A DNA stretch of 64,000 bases from Anas platyrhynchos (lineage: Eukaryota; Chordata; Aves; Anseriformes; Anatidae), in the NCBI RefSeq assembly GCF_047663525.1, contig NC_092591.1, positions 30,661,001 through 30,725,000 on the forward strand, written 5' to 3'. Within the stretch, counting starts at the first letter, position 1. Each line of letters begins with the position of its first letter. This document shows, in pieces, positions 1 to 13,104 of the stretch. The notes under the pieces were generated by a model that was not told where the DNA came from, made no database searches, and saw only the letters and a list, made by a program, of their open reading frames with translations. A program made the position numbers and the translations under genes.

Positions 1-504
1 ACCTCACGCACGCAGTGTCTCTGCCTCCCGCTGATGGCAGCAGCAGGCTCAGACACTCCTTGCATCCGGTGACCTGAACCGCTGCATTTTATAACGGGTA
101 GTCGGTCTGGGTGTGTACCGACTTCCTGGAGAGTGCACCGTGCCTGGTGGAGACCATTATCACCTAGCGTCAAAAGTCAAAAGCCTGTAAACTAGTAGAA
201 ATTACAGTTTCAAGGAGATAACTAGAGAGAAAGAAATTATTGTTGGCCATCTTCCCCGACCACTTCGTAGATGGGCTCCCTGAAGAAAAAGCGTGAAAGG
301 TGTCATTGTTAAGAGTTTCTGAGGCAGGGTCAGGGGAGGATGTGTTTTCCCCCTTGTTCACTCTCCCTTTCTTCTCTAGGTTTGTTCTGGTAGCTTTCCA
401 AAGCCTCGACTATAATTCAGATGTTCTGACAAGCTCGTCCTTCTCAGTACGTCTCCTGAATGCACTTGAGGAGACGTACTGGCCCCCGGCCCCGGTCCGT
501 CTCT
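1..504. other. No gene recognised
   Basis: I see no convincing coding exon, RNA gene or repeat family in this left edge. The short open frames lack family features. It precedes an orphan copy of the SRCR-gene 3' flank, but does not itself resemble the ends of the two SRCR genes. Confidence 0.5.
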
Positions 505-700
505 CTCTCTCCTGGGTCCATTGTCCATCCTGTGGGGCTGCAGGGCAGAGCTGGGCCCGCAGGCACGTCCCCATGGCTCTGGGCTCATGGGAAGGATGGG
601 GAAGAGCCCAGGGCCCAGCTCCAGGGCCTTCCATTGGCCCCAGAGCTGCAGGCTCTCCCTGCCAGGAGAACAGGATGAGGAATGGAAGGGCACGGTGCAT
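505..700 (+). repeat. Orphan copy of the SRCR-gene 3' flank
   Basis: This block closely matches the sequence just downstream of both SRCR genes (about 6640-6805 and 18556-18725). It shares the pyrimidine run, the 'gggtccat' segment, the 'aggcacgtccc' segment and the 'agagctgca' segment in the same order. No SRCR exon lies to its left in the window, so it looks like the leftover tail of another unit of the array, cut off by rearrangement or insertion. Confidence 0.75.
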
Positions 701-759
701 CCCAGGGATGCTTCCTCTGCCCCAGCACCCCCAGCGACACCCACCCTGGGGTGAAGGGG

Positions 760-1008
760 ATCGTGTGCACCCTCAGCAAGCTGGGCAAGGACACCAAGGT
801 GGGCGGGAGTGTTGATGTGCCTGGGGGCAGGAAGGCTCTGCAGAGGGACCTGGACAGGCTGGAGCGATGGGCCGAGGCCAGCTGGACGAGGTTCAAGAAG
901 GCCAAGTGCCGCGTCCTGCACGTGGGGCACAACAACCCCGTACAAGGCTGCAGGCTGGGGGCAGAGTGGCTGGAAAGCTGCCCGGAGGGAAGGGAGCTTT
1001 GTGCAGGG
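760..1008 (+). mobile_element. CR1 LINE fragment, sense
   Basis: The plus strand encodes the reverse-transcriptase C-terminal part of avian CR1. It contains a [14 protein letters not shown]-type motif followed by [16 protein letters not shown], which also appears on the minus strand in the CR1 at 11085-12155. It is truncated at both ends and the normal CR1 3' tail is absent. The following 1009-1241 stretch is unassigned. Confidence 0.85.
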
Positions 1009-1241
1009 GCAGGATGCCCCCCTGTGTGGGGGCAGGCTCCAGTGCATCAAGTACTCGGTGCGGTCGGCTGACGACCACCTGCAGTGTCCTGTCGCAGAGC
1101 CCAGAGAGCAGCTGGGGGACGGCCAGCAGGACGACAGGGGGCTGCAGGGCTGGTGCTCAGGGCTCATGAGTGCAGCTTCCCACCCAACCTCTGGACAGCC
1201 TTCCTCCGGGAGCAGCTGGCTGACACCAGGGCCCTCCTTTA

Positions 1242-1806
1242 GGGTGGTCGCTTTGCTGCTGCTGGAGCATTGCAGGCTTCTGCATAGGAGTCAGTAAGAG
1301 AAAACAGGAGTCCCTGCCCCAGCGACAGCAGGTACAAGCAACATCAAATAGCTGCAGTTAATCAGTTTAAGCACTGACTTTGCTCTGGGGAAGCACCCTC
1401 CCTATCAGATCATATGCCCTAATACGGAAAGCAGCCTTCGAAAATGCTCCTCACAGCTCTGCCTTTCTCATTAGTGCACTGCGAGCAGCTTCTGAAAGCA
1501 AAACCTGTCCCAGCAAAAGAGGCAACAGCAGTCGCCTGTCCTTGTCCTTCCAGAACTGGACAGCAGCCTGCTAAACCTCAAGATACTTGGTGGTTACAAA
1601 GGCAGTAGTGAGCTGTTTCTTTCTGGGTTTTGCTTCTTCCTTTTCTCAGAAGATGGTTGTGATTGGTAATTTCCAGCACAGCTGCTGGAGTTGGCACAGG
1701 TTGCTGTCGTTTAACCCAGCAGCAGCTGAGTACCACAGAGCCCTTCAGTGGCTCCCCTCCCCTGCCCAAATGGGATGGGGCAGAGAACTGAGAAAATAAA
1801 CAAACA
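1242..1806 (+). repeat. Inverted repeat, left arm (partner 8977-9541)
   Basis: This ~565-bp block reappears in reverse complement at 8977-9541. In one 70-codon stretch only two residues differ between arms, so identity is very high. The first ~460 bp is unassigned. The last ~100 bp is the start of an ERV LTR. The arms bracket the whole first SRCR gene. Confidence 0.85.
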
Positions 1807-1850
1807 GACATAAAACAAAACAAAAACCCAGAGGATACAAAAGGGCCGAT
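1702..1850 (+). mobile_element. ERV LTR 5' fragment, sense
   Basis: The TG-starting sequence followed by 'gtttaacccagcagcagctgag' (in two parts) and a 'gggatggggcagaga' segment matches the start of the solo LTR at 24925 and the reverse-orientation fragment ending at 9079. Only the first ~100-150 bp is recognisable, so it is a truncated copy. The right boundary is approximate. Confidence 0.65.
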
Positions 1851-2040
1851 GTTGTGTGGAGCAGGGCCTGACAGTGCTGCTCAGGCCCAGCCCTGCACCT
1901 GCTCGCCACAGCCTGTCCTATCGTCCTGCTCGGGGCTTGAGCTGGAGCTGCCCAGGGCAGAAAGCGAGAAGCCGGAGGAGCTCGCGGGGAGAGCAGCGCT
2001 GCTCTGGCACCCCGAGGACGTCCCCAGGGCCTGGTCCTCA

Positions 2041-2512
2041 GGCTGGGGTGGCCGCTTCCCACTCTGCTTCTGGGGCTGACCTTCCCACCAGGGTTTTTGG
2101 GGCTGGATGCCCAGCTTCTGGCACGGCAAGGTCCTGCAGGCTGAAGCCCGGCTGAATGCTTTCACAACAGCCTGGGAGACACAGCCCCTTGGCAGAGCCC
2201 GGCCCTGCAGAGATGGCCCCAGCATCCCCAGCTCAGGGGGACACAGGAGCCAGGCTGGCTGCCTCCCCTCGGGGACATTTGGGTGCTGAGCCCCAGCGGG
2301 GAGGCGGGGGGGCGCGTGACGCCAGAAGCGGAGCCGAGTCTCATATTTGGGCACGGAGCAGGTTATTGGAGGCTGGGCCCCGGCAGGCAGCAGATAACCC
2401 TCCTGATAGCGGCTCACAAGGTGCCTCCGCCGCCCCCATTGGCTCCTGCCAGCGGGGGCTGCCTATATATCCCCCTCCCCGGCGCGGGGCTGCGTCTGGC
2501 ACTGGGGGCAGG
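2041..2512 (+). promoter_or_regulatory. Promoter and 5' flank of SRCR gene A
   Basis: A TATATAT box at 2464-2470 lies about 45 bp before the ATG. An inverted CCAAT box (attgg) is at 2438-2442, and two GATA motifs are near 2393 and 2405. The same elements occur with the same spacing before the second gene (14383-14415). The homology between the two 5' flanks begins near 2041/13105, but the upstream flank of gene B carries about 0.9 kb that is missing here. A TATA-containing promoter with GATA sites would suit a lineage-restricted leukocyte gene; that is inference. Confidence 0.7.
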
Positions 2513-6384
<3,872 letters not shown>

Positions 6385-6587
6385 GGAGGCCCTGGGGACA
6401 CGGCTGCAGGAGGGGGCTCCAGCCCCAGGGAGGGCTGGCCCTGCCCATGGAGTCACCCGTCCCTGCCCAGCCCTCAGCCTGCTGCAGAAACGGCTCCATC
6501 GGCCCACCCGCACCCATGGCCCAATGTCAGGCCAGGCTGCTTGTGAAGTTTTTCAGCATGGCCTTTCCCTTCTCAGCACTCCTTCCC

Positions 6588-6593
6588 ATTAAA
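6588..6593 (+). terminator. Polyadenylation signal (ATTAAA), SRCR gene A
   Basis: ATTAAA lies about 200 bp after the stop codon. The same hexamer in the same surrounding sequence follows gene B at 18512-18517. Confidence 0.65.
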
Positions 6594-6639
6594 GCCCCCA
6601 AGTGCTTGGAACCTTGCTCTTTGCACCATTGTGTGTGTC

Positions 6640-6805
6640 TCTCTCTCTCCTGGGTCCATCGTCCATCCCTCAGGGCCATGGGGCAGAGCTGGGTCCGCAG
6701 GCACGTCCCCATGGCTCTGGGCACGCAGGAAGGATGGGGAAGAGCCCAGGGCCCAGCCCCGGGACCTTCCTTTGGCCCCAGAGCTGCACGCTCTCCCTGC
6801 CAGGA
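6640..6805 (+). repeat. SRCR-gene 3' flank, duplicated block
   Basis: This sequence beyond the polyadenylation signal is shared with 505-700 and 18556-18725. It marks the right-hand part of the duplicated unit. It ends where a CR1 tail begins. Confidence 0.8.
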
Positions 6806-6890
6806 TAATGTAGAATGATAGAATCATAGCATATCCCGAGTTGGACTCGATGATCCATATGCGTCCCTTCCAACTCCTGCCACCACACAG
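6806..6890. mobile_element. CR1 3'-tail fragment in snap-back arrangement
   Basis: The first ~30 bp reads as the reverse complement of a CR1 3' end (atgatagaatcatag, then the gagttgga segment). From the shared 'gttgga' the sequence continues as the sense strand of the same tail (ctcgatgatcc, then tcccttccaactc). Two opposed partial tails are therefore fused over a few shared bases. Confidence 0.6.
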
Positions 6891-6893
6891 GTC

Positions 6894-7263
6894 TGTTATA
6901 AGTTGTTCCCTTAATTTTTCAGAGAGCATTGTATTAACCATAGAAAGGAATTTATTGAGTAAGCCAACAGCATGCAAAACTGCGCTGGGCGGCAGGGGAG
7001 TCTCAGCTCCACCAACGGAACGGATCTCACCCCTGCCAGGGTCCCTTTTTATATCTTGGTAATTCCAGGATTACGCAGCACATCCTGGTATATTCTGCGC
7101 CTGCGCGCACTGTTGCTAGGGGGTCATCTCTGTCCCTCTGGTGGTCGTGAAGATGGAGGCCGTAGTCTTCCTGGGCCTTGTAGTTCAGCTTCTTTTTTTA
7201 TTTGGTCATGTTGGCCCAGCGTGAGACGGGAAGGCAGGATGTTGATACACTAGTTTAGCAACA
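6894..7263 (-). mobile_element. Probable solo ERV LTR, antisense
   Basis: The 370-bp block has TG and CA ends. On the minus strand a TATAAAAA box (7053-7046) precedes an AATAAA signal (6956-6951) by about 90 bp, the layout of an LTR U3-R-U5. The U3 part is CpG-rich and contains several promoter-like motifs (see findings). No flanking internal retroviral genes and no clear target-site duplication are visible. The family is not identified. Confidence 0.55.
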
Positions 7264-7269
7264 AGACAA

Positions 7270-8010
7270 TGAACAAACATTTATTGTGTATTACAAGGTC
7301 TACCCTAGTTTTTGGCCATGTGAGTAAACGCACAGTCCGTGCACTGCTTAAACTCCGACAGGCCTGGTGCCGTGACTGCTTCCCTTGGGAGCCTGTTCCA
7401 GTGATTGACCCCCCTCTCGGTGAAGAACCTCTTCCTGATGTGCAGCCTAAACCTCCCCTGCCTCAGCCTGACACCATTCCCGCGGGTCCTATCACTGGTG
7501 ATTAAGGAGAATAGGTCAGCGCCTGCCCCTCCACTCCCCCTCGTGAGGAAGCTGTAGACCACGATGAGGTCCCCCCTCAGCCTCCTCTCCTCCAGGCTGA
7601 ACAGGCCCAGTGCCCTCAGCCGCTCCTCATACATCTTCCCCTCTCGGCCCTTCACCATTTCGTTGCCCTCCTCTGGACACTCTCCAGCAGTTTCATGTCC
7701 TTCTTGTCCTGTGGTGCCCAGCACTGCACGCAGTGCTCGAGGTGAGGCCGCACCAGCGCAGAGCAGAGCGGCACCATCGCCTCCCTTGACCGACTGGCGA
7801 TGCCGTGCTTGATGCACCCCAAGGTATTGGCCCTCCTGGCTGCCAGGGCACACTGCTGGCTCATATTCAGCTTGCTGTCAAACACAACCCCCAGATCCCT
7901 CTCTGTGGGGCTGCTCTCGAGCGTCTCATTGCCCAGTCTGTACGTCCTGCCAGGGTTGCCCTGTCCCAGGTGCAGGAACCGACACTTGCTCTTGTTAAAC
8001 TTCATGCCGT
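7270..8010 (-). mobile_element. CR1 LINE 3' portion, antisense
   Basis: The minus strand encodes the CR1 reverse-transcriptase C-terminal segment, including [14 protein letters not shown] and the [17 protein letters not shown] and RATKW motifs. It then runs into the SRRLRGDLI and [11 protein letters not shown] region before the 3' end near 7270. The frame is broken between the two parts. Confidence 0.9.
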
Positions 8011-8318
8011 TTAGGCCGCATGAACAGGCCGAGGGAAGGGCACGGCTCGTGGGGACCAGGAGAAACAACAGCGCGCAGCGTAGTGTCATTGTAGCCACGC
8101 TTAGCTTTGCATCTACTCGCAAGGATGTGCTCAGTGCTGCACAGTAGCAAGAAGAACCGCGGTGTGTGGCCACTCATTGCAAATGGTAGAGGATCAAATC
8201 CAGGCAGTGACAAACTCGTGCTCCTCCCAGCTGACGGGAGATCCTCAGTAACAACTCGGCCTCGGGCAGTGCTGTGGCACCTCCATAGTGGGAGGGTCAG
8301 CAGCAAATTGGCATTTAT
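8011..8318. other. No feature recognised between CR1 and simple repeat
   Basis: About 300 bp separate the antisense CR1 from the (GGGAA)n tract. I see no gene and no family assignment. Confidence 0.4.
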
Positions 8319-8426
8319 GGGAAGGGAAGGGAAGGGAAGGGAAGGGAAGGGAAGGGAAGGGAAGGGAAGGGAAGGGAAGGGAAGGGAAGGGAAGGGAAGG
8401 GAAGGGAAGGGAAGGGAAGGGAAGGG
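8319..8426 (+). repeat. (GGGAA)n simple repeat, about 21 units
   Basis: An uninterrupted pentanucleotide tract, purine-only on the plus strand. It contains about 21 runs of three G separated by two A. It lies directly against the 5' edge of a sense CR1 fragment. Confidence 0.97.
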
Positions 8427-8690
8427 CCAGAGGAATTATTGTTCCTCTCTACTCAGCCCTGGAGAGGCTGGAACTCAAAAATTGTGTTCAGTTTTGTGCC
8501 CCTCACTACCAGAAGGACAGGGAGGTGCTGGAACATGTCCAGAGAAGGGCAGCAGAGCTGTTGAAGTGTCTAGAGAACAAGTCTTATGAGGAGCAGCTGA
8601 GAGCCGCTGAAAGAGGCCTGGAGAAAACGAGGCTCAGGGGTCACCTTATCATGCTCTTGAAATACCTTAAGGGAAGTTGTAGGGAGTGGG
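8427..8690 (+). mobile_element. CR1 LINE fragment, sense
   Basis: The plus strand encodes CR1 reverse-transcriptase C-terminal motifs: '[18 protein letters not shown]', '[17 protein letters not shown]' and 'SYEEQLR'. The fragment stops near 8690, where antisense LTR sequence begins. Confidence 0.85.
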
Positions 8691-9079
8691 GATCCGGCTC
8701 TTTTCTCAACACATTGGGTGAGCCAAACTGGCCAGAGGGACACTGCATCCTACATGACATCATGCTAAACAATAAAAAGGGAGAGGGTTGGCTGGGGGGA
8801 TACTGCTGCCTGGGGACAGGCTGGGCTTCGGTCAGAGCACAGTGAGCAATTGCTCTGTGCACCACCTGTTTCAAATCTATATACTTATTTATTTACTGCT
8901 ATCATCATCATTATTTTCCCTTCACTTTGTGTCCTATTTAACTGTCTCATGACAGTATCCTATGACTTTAACCTATTGTTTGTTTTTCCTCAGTTCTCTG
9001 CCCCATCCCACTTGGGCAGGGGAGGGGAGCCACTGAAGGGCTCTGTGGTACTCAGCTGCTGCTGGGTTAAACGACAGCA
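8691..9079 (-). mobile_element. ERV LTR fragment, antisense
   Basis: Read on the minus strand from 9079, this starts with TGCTGTCG and 'tttaacccagcagcagc', then 'gggatggggcagag'. It continues through a segment with 'tttttattgtttagcatgatg', which matches 'ttttattgttcagcatgatg' in the solo LTR at 24925-25492. The 3' third is missing. Confidence 0.7.
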
Positions 9080-9541
9080 ACCTGTGCCAACTCCAGCAGC
9101 TGTGCTGGAAATTACCAATCACAACCATCATCTGAGAAAAGGAAGAAGCAAAACCCAGAAAGAAACAGCTCACTACTGCCTTTGTAACCACCAAGTATCT
9201 TGAGGTTTAGCAGGCTGCTGTCCAGTTCTGGAAGGACAAGGACAGGCGACTGCTGTTGCCTCTTTTGCTGGGACAGGTTTTGCTTTCAGAAGCTGCTCGC
9301 AGTGCACTAATGAGAAAGGCAGAGCTGTGAGGAGCATTTTCGAAGGCTGCTTTCCGTATTAGGGCATATGATCTGATAGGCAGGGTGCTTCCCCAGAGCA
9401 AAGTCAGTGCTTAAACTGATTAACTGCAGCTATTTGATGTTGCTTGTACCTGCTGTCGCTGGGGCAGGGACTCCTGTTTTCTCTTACTGACTCCTATGCA
9501 GAAGCCTGCAATGCTCCAGCAGCAGCAAAGCGACCATCCTG
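8977..9541 (-). repeat. Inverted repeat, right arm (partner 1242-1806)
   Basis: Reverse complement of 1242-1806, covering the LTR start plus ~460 bp beyond it. The two arms are about 7.2 kb apart and enclose SRCR gene A, its promoter and its 3' flank. Confidence 0.85.
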
Positions 9542-9654
9542 AAGGCAGCAGCTCATGAATGGTACATGCTGCCAGCCTTTGCCTCCAGGCCCTGGCTGTG
9601 TGTGTGCCCTGCTCTGGGTGCTGGGGAGAATGAAAGAGTGGCTTGGGTTGGAGG

Positions 9655-10433
9655 GGAAGTTAAAGATCATCTAACTCCAACCCCCTGCCATAGGCAGGGA
9701 TGCCACCCACTATGTCAGGTTGGCCAAGGCCCACCTGCAGCATGACAATGAACACCTCCAGGAATGGGGTATCCTCAGCTTCTCCTGGCAACCTGTTCCA
9801 GTGCCTCACTACCCTTACAGGGAAGAAGTTCCTCCTGATGTCTAACCTAAATCTATCCGCTTTTAGTTTAAAACCATTCCCACTTGTTCCTGACATTTCC
9901 TACCTGAGTAAAGAGTCCTTTTCCATCCGTTTTATATGACCCCTTTAGAAATACTGAAAGGCCACAAGAAGGTCTCCCCGGAGCCTTCCCTTCTCCTTCT
10001 CTTTTCCAGGCTGAACAGCCCCAGCTCTCTCAGCCTTTCTTCATGGGAGAGCTGCTCCAGCCCTCTGATCACCTTTGCAGCCCTCCCCTGGACTCGTGAC
10101 AACAGGTCTGCATCTTTCTTGTGCTGGGGGCCGTGATCCAGGATGCAGGACTGCAGGTGGGTCCTCACAAGGGCAGAGCAGAGGGGGACAATCACCTCCC
10201 TTGCCCTGCTGGTCACTCGGCTGTTGATGCAGCCCGGGATGCAGGTGGCCTTCTGGCCTTCAAGTGCGCACTGCTGGCTCATGTCAAGCCTTTCTTCCAC
10301 CAGAACCCCCAAGTCTCTCTTCGTGGGGCTGCTCTCAACGAGTCCTGCTCCCAGTGTGTACCCCTGTCTGGGATTGCCCCGACCCAGGTGCAGCACCTTG
10401 GAGTTGTTGACCCTGATGTGGTTCACGCAGGCT
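9655..10433 (-). mobile_element. CR1 LINE 3' portion, antisense
   Basis: The minus strand shows the CR1 C-terminal motifs SKVLHLGRGNPRQGYTLG, SPTKRDLGVLVEERLDMSQQ and [18 protein letters not shown]. The [11 protein letters not shown] region follows and the element ends near 9655. There are frame breaks. Confidence 0.9.
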
Positions 10434-10454
10434 CACTTCTCCACCCTGTCCATG

Positions 10455-10590
10455 GTGCCCGTGCTGGCACCGATGCTGTTTAATACATTTTTGGTGACAT
10501 GGACCGTGCAATCAAGTGCAACCTCAGCGACTTTGCAGCTGACACTGAGCTGTGTGGTGCGGTCAAAACGCTGGAAGGGCAACCCCAAGT
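10455..10590 (+). mobile_element. CR1 RT fragment, sense
   Basis: A short plus-strand piece with degraded RT motifs, LFN followed by ADDTELCGAVKTLEG. It abuts the antisense CR1 head to head. Confidence 0.65.
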
Positions 10591-11084
10591 CCCTCGGCTT
10601 GTCTGCAGAGGAGAGTGTGAAAATTGAATTTGTGTTCTTGCAGTTCAACATTCCACTAACCCTGAATATTCCAAAGTGATTGTGCAAGCATAAGGGGTGG
10701 GGGGGAGAGAGGAGGAGGTAAGTTGATCATATAACGGGACAGTGGGAGGTCTCAGAAGAATAAGCGTTAGCAAAATAAAAAAAAATATAAAATAAAATAA
10801 ATGAAAAAGGCCCCCCTAGACACAAGAGTAAAAGAAAAAAACGGGGAAAATGAGAAACTAAAGGTGTGTCAAATAAAATTGTACACGTATTGTATAGTAA
10901 TAAGCACCAAGTAGCTTGTTAACCTGTAATACTCAACCAGTAACGAAAAGGGAGGAATGAAGTGTTGGGTAGTGGGGGATACAAGGTTACGATACACTTC
11001 TGCTGCGTGCTCCCACTTGCAGGATGCCCACCACTGCAACTGTGAATAAAAATGCTGCTTCCCTGAGATCCTTGCCTGAGCCTG
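10591..11084. other. AT-rich spacer with possible LTR remnant
   Basis: 10591-10869 is low-complexity purine- and A-rich sequence with no gene. 10870-11084 contains an AATAAA (about 11046) followed by ~40 bp ending in a CA dinucleotide, directly before the CR1. That resembles the R-U5 end of a retroviral LTR, but no 5' end or TATA box can be fixed. Confidence 0.3.
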
Positions 11085-12155
11085 TGTAATTGGCTGCAGA
11101 TTGCTGCTCTCAAGAGGTTCTCCAGCTCTTTCATCATCCTCATGGCCATGCCCTGGACTCATTCTAACAGGTTCATGTCCTTCTTGTACTGGGGGCCCGA
11201 GAGCTGAACGCAGTACTCAAGGTGTGGCCTCACTAGGGCCGAGTACAGGGGGACAATCAGTTCCCTCGCCCTGCTGGCCACACCACTTCTGACACTAGCC
11301 CGGATGCTGTTGGCCCTCTTGGCCACCTGAGCACACCGCTGGCTCCTGTTCAGCCGCCTGCCGACCAATCCCCCCAGCTCCCTTCCCTCCGGGCAGCTTT
11401 CCAGCCACTCTGCCCCCAGCCTGCAGCCTTGCTCGGGGTTGTTGTGCCCCACGTGCAGGACGCGGCACTTGGCCGTGTTGAACCTTGTCCAGTTGGCCTC
11501 AGCCCATCGCTCCAGGTCCCTCTGCAGAGCCTTCCTGCCCTCAGGCACATCAACACTCCTGCCCACCTTGGTGTCCTCGGCCAGCTTGTTGAGGGTGAAC
11601 GAGATCCCCTCGTCTGATCATTGGGGATTACAGAGAACTGGACCCAGCACTGAGCCCTGGGGACACACCACTTTTGACCAACTGGATGTAGCTCCATTCA
11701 CCACGACTCTCTGGGCCTGGCCTCCAGATAGTTTTAAACCCAACGAAGTGTACTCCCATCCAAGCCTTGAGCAGCCAGGTTCTTCAGGTGAATGCTTCAG
11801 AAACGGTGTAAAAAGCCTTAATGAAGTTTAGGTGGACAACATCTACAGTGTTTCCCTCATCCACTGAGCGTGTCACCTTGTCAGAGAAAGAGACCAGGTT
11901 GGTGAAGCAGGACCTGCCTTTGCTAAACCAATGCTGACTGGGCCTGATCACCTGGGTCTCCTGTAAGTGTTATGTTATTGTACTCAAGATAAGTTGCTCC
12001 ATGAGCTTACCTGGCACCAGGGTCAGACTGACGGGCCTGTAGTTGCCCGGATCCTCCTTCCAGCCCCTCTTGAAAATGGGTATCACATTTGCAAGTCGCC
12101 AGTCAACTGGGAACCACCCCTGGTAGCCAGGACTGCTGATAAGTGATGCAAAGTG
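11085..12155 (-). mobile_element. CR1 LINE, antisense, main part
   Basis: The minus strand encodes much of the CR1 reverse transcriptase: motifs [50 protein letters not shown] and [12 protein letters not shown]. Upstream segments read as the RT core. The element continues at 12449-12760 after an inserted younger CR1, so the original was at least 1.4 kb. Confidence 0.9.
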
Positions 12156-12448
12156 GCATCAAAAAAATTCTCTTTAGTCACCAGTGATAGGACCTGCGAA
12201 AATGGTGTCAAGCTGAGGCAGGGGAGGTTTAGGCTAGACATCAGGAAGAGGTTCTTCACCGAGAGGGGGGTCAATCACTGGAACAGGCTCCCCAGGGCAC
12301 CAAGCCTGTCGCAGTTTAAGAAGCGTTTGTACTGTGCACTTAGTCATGTGATTTGAATTTTTGGGTAGACCTGTGTGGTGCCAGGAGTTGGACTTGATGA
12401 ACTTTTTGGTTCCCTTCCAACTTGGGATATTCTCTGATTCTATGATTC
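12156..12448 (+). mobile_element. CR1 3' end, sense, nested insertion
   Basis: The plus strand encodes [20 protein letters not shown] and NHWNRLPR, and ends in the CR1 tail with 'gattctatgattc'. It interrupts the antisense CR1 on both sides, so it is the later insertion. Confidence 0.85.
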
Positions 12449-12760
12449 TTGTTGAGCGTTTCCGCCAGCTCCCTCAGTACCCTTGGGTGGATCCCATCTG
12501 GCACCATAGACTTGCATATAGGTAAGTATACCTGAGCCTTTTCCTCATCTCTGGTCAGTGTGTTTTTCCCCCACATCCAGTTAGGGCTGGAGATTCTCTC
12601 TCATCCTCCTTTTGTTGCTAGAGTATTTGGAGAAGCATTTTCTACTGTTCTTGGGAGAACAAGCCTGACTCAGTTTCAGCTGGCCTTTGGCCCTTCTTTT
12701 CTCCCTGCATAGGCTCACGACATCTTTGGATGTTGTACCTGAGTGGCCTGCCCCCTTCCA
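12449..12760 (-). mobile_element. CR1 LINE, antisense, upstream part
   Basis: The minus strand encodes the segment between endonuclease and RT: YDLWKGAGHSG, KDVVSLCREKRRAKGQLKL and KCFSKYSSNKRRMRENL. It is the continuation of the element at 11085-12155. A 20-base T run at 12791-12810 follows. 12811-13104 holds nothing I can assign. Confidence 0.85.
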
Positions 12761-13104
12761 AAGGTCATAAATTTTTAAACTTTTTTTAACTTTTTTTTTT
12801 TTTTTTTTTTCCTCCCCTGAGCTCAATACACAACTCTGTGTTCAGTTGGGCAGATCCTCTTCCCCACTGTCTTGTCTTTCGGCAGATGGGGACAGCCTAC
12901 TCCTGCACCTTTAGGATTACCTTCTCAAAGGGTGTCCATCCTTCCTTTCCCTTCAGCACTGCCTCCCAAGGGACTCCGACAACCAGTCACCAGAACGGGC
13001 CAAAGTCTGCCCTCCAGAAGTCCAAGGTGGCAGTTCTGCAAACCGTCCTCATTAATTGTCACAGAAACAAAAATTCTGAATTCCTAGGGCCAAGATGTGA
13101 TCTC

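Noticed and set aside
376-1167. 263-codon minus-strand frame at the left edge
   Set aside because: It runs antisense through an SRCR flank copy and a sense CR1 fragment, and shows no protein family feature.
8319-8426. Possible CRISPR-like array
   Set aside because: Pure 5-bp tandem repeat without spacers, in a vertebrate nuclear context.
8107-8845. Open frames reading GREGK repeats through the simple repeat
   Set aside because: They are the translation of (GGGAA)n joined to a CR1 fragment, not a gene.
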